Assembly: GCF_018130505.1 (NCBI RefSeq)
Contig: NZ_JAFCKH010000001.1
Span: 62,001 to 126,000, forward strand
Length of the DNA stretch: 64,000 bases
Origin: Bradyrhizobium tropiciagri
Lineage (GTDB): Bacteria; Pseudomonadota; Alphaproteobacteria; Rhizobiales; Xanthobacteraceae
Direction of reading: 5' to 3'
Position numbers and translations under genes: made by a program. Below are positions 59,301-64,000 of the stretch, piece after piece; the first letter of the stretch is position 1, and each line of letters starts with the position of its first letter. Under the pieces are notes generated by a model, which was not told the origin of the DNA, did no database searches, and saw nothing but the letters and a program-made list of their open reading frames with translations.

Positions 59301-59850
59301 TGCCCAGATTGATAACGCCAAATGCGATGTAAACGCCGGCCCCGCCACCGCCGCCTCCGGACGCAAAGTTGAATCCGTTGGGTCCGTTGGTTCCGGTGCC
59401 GCCATTGAGCGCGCCCGCAACGACCGACTGGTCCGTCGCGCCGACGGCGCCTCCGGGTACGCCCGGGCTTTCGCCGGCAGCGCCGGTCCCGCCGGTGCCG
59501 ACGATGTTGGGGTTGCCGGGCACCGGAATCGTGACGCCATTATCGAGCGCGTTGGCGCCGCCCCCGTTGCCGTTGCCGGGGCCGCCGATGCCGCCGCGGT
59601 TCGGATCGGCGAGATTAACACCACCGGCAGCGTCGCAGTTCGTGGTGTCGGGCGTGCAGGACGCCGCAGCGGCGGGGTGGATCGGGCCGGCGAGGCCGAC
59701 GATGAGTGCAAGTGGAGAGACCGTCGCCAAGGCCCGCAGATATGACGCGCGCGACCGTGCCTTGATCCGGGCAGCGTTCGGGCCGCCGAACTGTCCTACA
59801 GCGGGCGCGTTCGCTGCGTATTCCGTCGTCACGGCATTCAGTTCCGGCAT
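53386..59850 (-). CDS. Type V autotransporter with PATR beta-strand repeats
   Basis: A 2154-aa surface protein. An extended signal peptide (residues about 33-62, ending near HPAAAAS) is followed by a Gly-rich region (about 70-300). The passenger has about 16 autotransporter-associated beta-strand modules such as GTNTYAGGTTLAAG and TLQLGNGGT. Many units are 68 aa (204 bp) and near-identical; others are longer with SVSSDANLGAASGAL and NNFVV/NNFAV inserts. The last 270 or so residues are the C-terminal beta-barrel (from about WTQGVGAWGQLDGNG), ending in VKANFSWKF with a terminal Phe. It is exported by Sec and then self-translocates across the outer membrane. It is likely an adhesin. Start ATG 59850. 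No protease or lipase motif was seen. The repeats make it prone to unit gain or loss. Confidence 0.93.
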   Translation of the reverse strand: MPELNAVTTEYAANAPAVGQFGGPNAARIKARSRASYLRALATVSPLALIVGLAGPIHPAAAASCTPDTTNCDAAGGVNLADPNRGGIGGPGNGNGGGANALDNGVTIPVPGNPNIVGTGGTGAAGESPGVPGGAVGATDQSVVAGALNGGTGTNGPNGFNFASGGGGGGAGVYIAFGVINLGIQSTGSVTGGDGGAGGAGTSGFLSNGGGGGGGGAGVIMDRGATTNNLGTITGGNGGAGGAGGFAGGGGGGGDGFLATGGVPTLINVGSITGGKGGSGGIGSTASAAAGDSGAGVNMVVHAGSVFNVPGGTITGGDANGGAAGVGVMTNGGTAIINSGTISGGLNNDGVTHAAAIRFGGATNSLAIATGSTIVGDIQLIPGATATIEARNAGLTLTSNVVLGSGSRATFITPDNDISASGVVSGSGGVGVSASGHTVTFSGANTYTGGTTLTAGKLSVSSDANLGAASGALTFNGGTLQVTGTTFTGTSRTINWGGGGFEIVNAASSFVVSSSFSGVGALTKSGAGTLILTGDNSFTGGTTISQGILQLGGFGTTGSITGDVVNNGLLIVSRSNALTLDGNISGSGTFLKSGSGTTTLTGTNSYSGGTTLSAGALSVSSDSNLGAASGVLSFSGGTLQVTGTSFTGTTRTISWSGGGFDIVDAANNFVVTSGVTGAGALTKSGAGTLTLMGTAGNYTGGTTISAGTLQLGDNNSGAFNGNVLNNGTFAINRSDIVMVAGNISGSGALVQKGTGTTLLGGTNTYSGGTTIAAGTLGVSSDANLGAAAGALTFSGGTLQVAGDAFNGTARTINWNGGGFQILSATNNFVLSSSFTGGGGLTKSGDGTLSFTGNVSTTGGTTISAGTLQIGNGGTSGSLTGDVTNNSLLAVNRSDAYTFAGNISGNGAFQQRGTGTTILTGTSNYAGGTTISAGTLQLGNGGTSGSITGDVSNNGTFAVNRSDSYTFAGNISGNGAFVQSGTGTTILTGNNIYAGGTTISAGTLQLGNGGTSGAIIGDITNNGTLAVNRTDIFSLGGVISGSGAFVQKGAGTVILTGTNSYAGGTTVSLGTLSVSSDANLGAVSGALNFNAGGTLRVTGTGFTGTTRAVDLGSGGGAFDIADAANNFTLSQSITGNGSLFKLGAGMLTLTGDSSLTGGVGISAGTLQLGNGGTTGSFLGQVAVAGGLFAINRSDSYTFGNTISGNGAFEQRGTGTTILTGTNTYLGGTTITAGTLQLGNGGTSGSIVGDVANNGAFAINRSDTYTFAGIVSGSGAFAQIGSGTTILTSTNSYTGGTTIAAGTLQLGNGGTTGSIVGDVTNNSIFAVNRSDTFTFGGTISGTGAFTQSGTGTTILTGTNTYAGGTTLAAGTLSVSSDTNLGAASGALTFNGGTLQVTGAGFTGTARTINWSGGGFDIADAANNFAVSQSFAGTGALTKTGAGTLTFTGNNSYVGGTTIAAGTLQLGNGGTSGAITGDVTNNGTFAVNRADIYAFGGAISGSGAFAQRGTGTTVFTGTNNYTGGTTIAQGTLQIGDGGTTGAITGDVFNNGTLAFDRADAIGFTGAISGTGNLVKLGAGTLTLNGQYSYTGATSVNAGKLVVGDDSHANASLASAVTVNGGGTLGGIGTIGGLNVASGGMVTPGNSIGTLNVAGNVSFAAGSIYQIEANAAGKSDRIVATGTATLAGGNVLALAQTGVYAPQTVYNVLTANGGVSGTFTDVTTNLIFLTPSLTYDANNVFLTLGRNDTALASVAQTPNQIAVAGALDASGQLTNPLMVAVLNQGAAGARQAFDALSGEVHASAQTAMLDDSRYLRDAVLGRLRQSSFAGSTGPMAALATGGPQLAEADSLVASAALAYAGTARPAFPVKARPPAVPARIPETTFWTQGVGAWGQLDGNGNAARMTRDLAGFFSGVDHRFAANWVAGIAGGYTSSTVRVSNRASSADIQTAHIAGYTGASYGAFNLRGGAGASFSTLDTSRSIVFPGFVDSARARYDATTAQVFGEIGYGVALGNAALEPFAGLAYAHLDTDGFAETGGSGAAALRGGRNNEDVGYSSLGARIATSFALTSGMQLTPRASVAWQYAFGDVTPTAAFTFQSLGTGFTVAGVPLARSTALVEGGLDLRVTSQATVGVAYVGQLGDRVQDHSVKANFSWKF

Positions 59851-60191
59851 TCACTCGCATTGTTGCGCGCTCTTCGCAGCGCAACGTGTCGGGATGGACA
59901 CGCCTAGACATGTACCGTCATGAATCACGATCTGGCCATAGGTTGCGGCGAACAAATGCCCGCGCGAATACAATCACCCGGCGAGCGAGGCTTTGTTGCA
60001 ACAGGTCGGTTTCGCAACCGGTGCGGTTGGCGCGCGAAAATTCGAATTGACTCAAGTTTTCTGCGTCGGGCACGCGTGCTTGGCGACATTGTGACGAGGC
60101 GCACTCAGCCGGCGTGCCGCGATCGCGCATGCCAGCCGCCGTTTCTGTGGTCTGCCGCTGCTGTGGAAGCCCCGCCTGCAGGGCGGAGCCG
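59851..60191. other. Upstream region of autotransporter
   Basis: 341 bases between the autotransporter start and the tautomerase stop. It should hold the autotransporter promoter. A few AT-rich spots near 60030-60070, but no clear promoter, operator, RNA gene or small frame was recognised. Confidence 0.45.
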
Positions 60192-60590
60192 TCACGCGCC
60201 TCCGTGGTTGTAGCGATATTCCTGGCTCAGTCCGCCATAGCCGTAGGACACCGCACCGCAATCGATGATGTGGATGTTCGAGTGCGGGTGCAGGTTGCCG
60301 ATCAGCTCCGACAGCAGCGCGAACGCTCTCTTCTGGTAGACCGTCTTCTCGTCCCGCGTGTTGGTTCCCTCGGTGATGGTCAGCTCGAGGCGGAACGAGT
60401 TCTTGCCGTGATCGGCGAGCGAGCGCGCCGCGATGAACCAGTGTTCGTGCGCGAGATAGGTCACCTGCACCATGGTCCGCTCCGGCTTCTTGCGCAGCGT
60501 GGTGCAGGTGAGCGCCGTGAGTTCCGCGGCCAGGCGGCGGCTCAGGGATTCGTCGGGAGCTCCCGACACGGTCAGCTTGAGTCCGGGCAT
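60192..60590 (-). CDS. Tautomerase-family protein
   Basis: A 132-aa protein. After the Met it begins with Pro (MPGLKLTVSG), the catalytic N-terminal proline of the tautomerase superfamily. TMVQVTYLAHEHWFI and NSFRLELTITEGTNTRDEK give a beta-alpha-beta pattern, possibly two fused 4-OT-like units. It should catalyse keto-enol tautomerisation or a related step, cytoplasmic. Start ATG 60590 has GGAGACAGCA upstream. Divergent from a LysR gene with only 100 bases between, so it is probably that regulator's target. Confidence 0.83.
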   Translation of the reverse strand: MPGLKLTVSGAPDESLSRRLAAELTALTCTTLRKKPERTMVQVTYLAHEHWFIAARSLADHGKNSFRLELTITEGTNTRDEKTVYQKRAFALLSELIGNLHPHSNIHIIDCGAVSYGYGGLSQEYRYNHGGA

Positions 60591-60673
60591 TGCTGTCTCC
60601 AATCGTTCTTTCAACCCGCGGACGGCAGCCTAGGCACGGAGCATCTTCCGGAAAAGCGGGAATATATGGTATG

Positions 60674-60696
60674 ATCCATCGGAATTACCGATGGAT
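60674..60696. promoter_or_regulatory. Perfect palindrome between tautomerase and LysR genes
   Basis: ATCCATCGG-AATTA-CCGATGGAT, 9-bp perfect arms with a 5-base spacer. It is in the 100-base divergent gap and overlaps the upstream ATG (60691) of the LysR gene. Probable operator for autoregulation and for control of the tautomerase gene. Confidence 0.65.
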
Positions 60697-61563
60697 TGTA
60701 CGATGCGCCTCGACCTCGATCTGTTGCATGCCTTCGTCATGATCTGCGATGCCGGCAGCCTGACCGCGGCCTCGCGCCGCGTGCACCGCTCGCAATCCGC
60801 GCTCAGCGAGCAGATGCAGAAGCTGGAGGAAGCCTGCGGCCGTCAGCTGCTGGTGCGCGGCAAGAGCGGCGCGCATCCGACTCCGGCCGGCGAGCGGCTG
60901 CTGCAGCACGCGCGTCAGCTGCTCGGCCTGTCCGAGCTGGCCTATCAGGACGTCCAGGGCATCGAGATATCAGGCACGCTGCGGCTCGCGATGACCGACT
61001 ATTTTCGCCCGACCCAGGTGATCGACGTGCTGGCGCGGATCCGCGCGCGCTATCCGCGGCTGCGCCTGCAGGTCTCGGTGCGCAAGAGCGCACTGATCGA
61101 GGAGGACCCCGACGATTTCGACATCGGCATCTCGATGCGGCTGGTCGATGCCGCCGCGCGGCGCAAGACGCCCGACGACGGAAGAATCCTGATCGCGCGC
61201 GAGCCCGTGTCGTGGATCGCGCCTGACGGCTTCAAGCGCGGCAAGGCGGCGCGCTGGCCGCTGGTGACGCTGCCCGAAACCTGCTCGCTGCAGCGCGCGA
61301 TCGTGCGCGCGCTGAACCGGAACAAGGTCAAGTTCGACGTCGTGCTGACGGCGTCCGGCGTCGCCGGCCTGCACATGGCGGTGGCCGCCGGCCTCGGCGT
61401 GACCTGCCTCAACGCCTCGGCCGCGCCGCCGGACGCGCGGCGCTTCGTCTCGGACGAACTGCCGGAGATGCCCGACGCCGAGTTTTCCCTGCTGCCGCCG
61501 AAGCCGAACGAGCCGGCGCTGGTGGGCGAGGTGAGGCGGCTGCTGGTCGCGCAATTCGCGTGA
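60691..61563 (+). CDS. LysR-family transcriptional regulator
   Basis: A 290-aa LysR protein. The HTH is at about residues 20-45 (SLTAASRRVHRSQSALSEQMQKLEE), and the effector domain starts with LRLAMTDYFRPTQVID. Two ATGs, 60691 and 60703, are possible; the palindrome at 60674 covers the first, which may favour the second (MRLDLDLLHAF, the usual LysR N-terminus). Divergent from the tautomerase gene, the likely target. Effector unknown. Confidence 0.88.
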   Translation: MDCTMRLDLDLLHAFVMICDAGSLTAASRRVHRSQSALSEQMQKLEEACGRQLLVRGKSGAHPTPAGERLLQHARQLLGLSELAYQDVQGIEISGTLRLAMTDYFRPTQVIDVLARIRARYPRLRLQVSVRKSALIEEDPDDFDIGISMRLVDAAARRKTPDDGRILIAREPVSWIAPDGFKRGKAARWPLVTLPETCSLQRAIVRALNRNKVKFDVVLTASGVAGLHMAVAAGLGVTCLNASAAPPDARRFVSDELPEMPDAEFSLLPPKPNEPALVGEVRRLLVAQFA

Positions 61564-61626
61564 GGCGGCGGAGCTGCGATTATCCGGCTGTCGCGCTAGG
61601 CACCTGCGCCGTGTTCCCGTCAGTCG

Positions 61627-62610
61627 TCAATTCAGGCGCATGGCAAGCGGGGCAGCGGCCGGACCGACCAGCATGCCCCAGGTCTCGTCGGCGGCGACCT
61701 CGAACTCGCGGGCCTGGGTCGCGCCGTCGGCGGTCTTGAGGGTGACCTTGTAGTTGCCCGGCGGCAGATCGAGTTCGGGACTGTCGGGCGATTTGCGTCC
61801 GGCGTCGTGAGTCAATTCGTGTCCGGCATGCGCCGCCAGCCTGATGGTCTGCCCGTTGATGGTGATGACGGCTGCCTGATCGGTGGCGTTGCCGAGCAGC
61901 AGCCGCACCTGTCCCTGCGTCGGTGCGGTGCCTTCGGTCGTGGCGGCAGACTTGCGCAGCGACAGATCGGCGATCGTCCTGCCGTCCTGATGGGTGAGGC
62001 GCAGCAGCGCCGGTCCATGCGATGTGGTGAACGCGATCGCGGCCCTGTCGGGCGTGACGACGGCGCCGTCGTTCTCCGTCCAGCCGCGCTTGCCGAGCTC
62101 GGCACGATAGAAGCGGAGCGCAGCCGCCAGTGCGAGCGGTGTCTCGACGTGGACCGCATCGATCGATGGTGAATTCTTCCCGGTCGTGAGCACCCATGGC
62201 TTCGGCCTCGGCAGACCGCTGGCGAGATCGTCGCTTGCAGACTGAGCAGGCGCTTCGACCGATGGGACCGGGCAGAGCAAGCGCTTCGCGATGCTGCTCT
62301 CGGGACAAGCGGCGATGGCCCACGATGTGACATCGACGGACGTGACCTGGAACCCGGGAGCCGAGCTTGGCGCGGCGCTTGTCGAGCTCGACGGAGTCGC
62401 GAATGCCGGATCCGATCGTCCGGTGGTCCGCGATGACCAATGGTAGCTGCATTCGACCAGCGGAGAAAATCCGGCCGCGCAATATTGGTGAGGATCCAAG
62501 GCACGTGCGAGCGCCGCCGGCAGCACGACGACGGTCGCGACGACCGCCGTCACTGCGAGGCTGCCGATCAGCAGAACGGCTTTCGTTCGACGCTTCATCG
62601 CCGGATCCAT
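61627..62610 (-). CDS. Unrecognised membrane-anchored protein
   Basis: A 327-aa protein not recognised. A hydrophobic segment at residues 12-34 (VLLIGSLAVTAVVATVVVLP) anchors it, and a Ser/Thr/Pro-rich region (about 65-95) follows. The rest is probably extracytoplasmic, with EVAADETWGMLVGPAAAP at the end and NYKVTLKTADGATQAREFEV as a carbohydrate-binding-like strand pattern (weak). An ATG at 62598 (MKRRTK) is an alternative start, and its ribosome site is poor either way. An open reading frame in another phase begins upstream at about 62690 (MNISPGHATKLMMGARPEAP) and overlaps the start; this might be a small separate gene or the sign of a frameshift. Divergent from the adhesin gene. Confidence 0.7.
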   Translation of the reverse strand: MDPAMKRRTKAVLLIGSLAVTAVVATVVVLPAALARALDPHQYCAAGFSPLVECSYHWSSRTTGRSDPAFATPSSSTSAAPSSAPGFQVTSVDVTSWAIAACPESSIAKRLLCPVPSVEAPAQSASDDLASGLPRPKPWVLTTGKNSPSIDAVHVETPLALAAALRFYRAELGKRGWTENDGAVVTPDRAAIAFTTSHGPALLRLTHQDGRTIADLSLRKSAATTEGTAPTQGQVRLLLGNATDQAAVITINGQTIRLAAHAGHELTHDAGRKSPDSPELDLPPGNYKVTLKTADGATQAREFEVAADETWGMLVGPAAAPLAMRLN

Positions 62611-62961
62611 TCTCCACGGCAGTCTCGATCGGCGCCTCGGGTCTTGCGCCCATCATGAGCTTAGTGGCGTGGCCGGGTGAAATGTTCATTGCCTGCTGGT
62701 CGTTCGTTTCTCCCTGATCTCGGTGCACGAGCTCAGGTGTGACGGCGCGCACATTCGGAACCGAAAGCATCCGGCGCGCGATCGTACAGCTGTCATAAAT
62801 TCGAAGCGGCTTCGGGAAATAGTTGCACTCACGCGATGCGCCTCCTAAGCTGAGATTGTGTCGTAGATGAAAACAATTTTAAGTTATTTGTTTCAGTTCC
62901 GTCCCTCTCCCAGTCCTCTGCGACATCGCGCGACTCAACCGCCATCATTGGAGGATTATCC

Positions 62962-64000
62962 ATGGCCGAGTTCTGTCCACGCAGCATTCACTTCAAGCTC
63001 CTTGCGAAACAAGGCATCGTCGTCGACGTCACGGCGGTCGAAAATGCAGGCAATATAGATTTCACCGTTGAAGTGCTGGGCTCGCCGAGCAAGACCGCCG
63101 ACCTTCGCGGTTTGTTTTTTCATCTCAACGAGAGCGATATTCCCGGACTGAAGATCATCGACAGCGACGGCGTCATCACGGATGAGCAGATCAAGGCGAA
63201 CGGCGTCAGCAATCTCGGAGGCGGCGTCAACATGAACGGCGCCGCGGGGCCGTTCGACGTCGGCATCGCCTTCGGCACGCCCGGCAAGGGCCACGATCTC
63301 ATCACCGGGCCGGTGCATTTCACGCTCGATGCCGCGCAGGACATCACGCTCGACGACATTGCGCATCTTCAGTTCGGCGCGCGGCTCACCAGCGTCGGCG
63401 ACAAGATCACCGCGTTCGCTCCCGCCGCACCCGACGCGATCGATGACACCGGCACCACGCATGAGGACACGCCGGTGCAGCTCTTCGTGCTCGCCAACGA
63501 TACCGATGCCGACGGCACCGCCTCGCTGAAGATCACCGAGATCCATCAGGAGCCCGGCGCCCACGGCACGGTGACGATCGCGGCCGACGGCAAGAGCCTG
63601 TTCTATACGCCGAACCACGATTTTGCCGGGCTCAATACCGATCCCAACAGCATCGACGATTCATTCACCTATTGCATCACCGATGCCAATGGCGGCGAGG
63701 ACCACGCCACCGTCAACATGCACATCATTCCGGTCGCCGACCAGCCGACGATCAGCTTCGAAGTCCTCGCACCGCAGGACGGCGATCCCGTCAACGAGAT
63801 CCGTCTCCATGTCACGGCGACGACGGCCGACATCGACGGCTCCGAGCTGCTCAGCAGTCTCGTCTTCGCCGACTTACCGGCCGGCGTGACCATGAGCGCC
63901 GGCGCCATCACACACTCGCTCGTCGACGGTGTCAGGGATTCCGCCTCCGAGGATGTCGTGCTGTTCCTGCCGACCGATCATTCGAGCAATTTCGATTTCT
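62962..64000 (+). CDS. Large cadherin/VCBS-like adhesin, N-terminal part (3' end beyond window)
   Basis: 346 codons from the ATG at 62962 to the window edge. The ribosome site GGAGGA is excellent. The N-terminal domain (about residues 1-150) contains FTVEVLGSPSK and GVNMNGAAGPFDVGIAFG, followed by a linker and then a Ig-like/VCBS/cadherin-like domain (APDAIDDTGTTHEDTPVQLF, VLANDTDADGTASL, TVTIAADGKSLFYTPNHDFA, DSFTYCITDANGGEDHATV), repeated next by an IDGSEL-type unit. These repeats are typical of huge type I secreted adhesins with RTX tails; no signal peptide is seen. The product is probably surface-bound. Whole length is unknown. The secretion genes are not in the window. Confidence 0.82.
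   Translation, partial: MAEFCPRSIHFKLLAKQGIVVDVTAVENAGNIDFTVEVLGSPSKTADLRGLFFHLNESDIPGLKIIDSDGVITDEQIKANGVSNLGGGVNMNGAAGPFDVGIAFGTPGKGHDLITGPVHFTLDAAQDITLDDIAHLQFGARLTSVGDKITAFAPAAPDAIDDTGTTHEDTPVQLFVLANDTDADGTASLKITEIHQEPGAHGTVTIAADGKSLFYTPNHDFAGLNTDPNSIDDSFTYCITDANGGEDHATVNMHIIPVADQPTISFEVLAPQDGDPVNEIRLHVTATTADIDGSELLSSLVFADLPAGVTMSAGAITHSLVDGVRDSASEDVVLFLPTDHSSNFDF

Noticed and set aside
60666-60684. ATGGTAT-GATCC-ATCGGAA, weak resemblance to the 7-5-7 operator
   Set aside because: The right half does not fit ATRCCAR, and a better palindrome (60674-60696) explains the sequence.

Overview
The window looks like chromosomal DNA of a Bradyrhizobium-type alphaproteobacterium. It is GC-rich with sparse AT-rich intergenic regions. 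The gene order feuPQ, cycHJKL (ccmIEFH), degP, two-component pair, glnE is rhizobial, and the intergenic palindromes that mistranslate as 'VERSETH'-like peptides are common in Bradyrhizobium. No rRNA, tRNA, CRISPR array, insertion sequence or phage gene was recognised.

Region 1 (1-12.5 kb) is a surface polysaccharide locus. It has two clan-A glycosidases (one cut by the left edge), a flippase-like membrane protein and three GT4 glycosyltransferases on the minus strand. Divergent manC (GDP-mannose supply), then galE (UDP-galactose supply) and a small VanZ-like membrane protein follow. Region 2 (12.7-28 kb) is a co-directional block: FeuP/FeuQ two-component system, an unrecognised 465-aa protein, cytochrome c maturation genes ccmIEFH, the periplasmic protease DegP, a second response regulator/kinase pair, and glnE, which controls glutamine synthetase.

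Region 3 (28-39 kb) has the NAD-dependent molybdenum formate dehydrogenase operon fdsG-fdsB-fdsA-fdhD-fdsD on the minus strand, a divergent LysR regulator, and opgG-opgH for periplasmic glucan synthesis. Region 4 (39-49.7 kb) is a mixed housekeeping and accessory stretch: a PleC/DivJ-like kinase, a CDF metal exporter, a LysR gene, small proteins, an aldo/keto reductase, an MDR oxidoreductase, a nitronate monooxygenase and a CBS protein. Palindromic repeats of three families are scattered between these genes.

Region 5 (49.6-53.3 kb) is the most interesting part. Four adjacent minus-strand units (a CBS protein, two OxlT-like MFS transporters and an unlisted 45-aa protein) each carry the same 7-5-7 inverted repeat upstream, of the form YTGGTAT-N5-ATRCCAR. 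The two transporters and the 45-aa gene also each end in their own hairpin terminator. This looks like a small regulon of individually controlled genes under one transcription factor that is not encoded here. Region 6 (53.4-64 kb) has a 2154-aa repeat-rich autotransporter, a tautomerase with a divergent LysR gene, an unrecognised anchored protein, and the start of a large cadherin/VCBS-like adhesin cut by the right edge.
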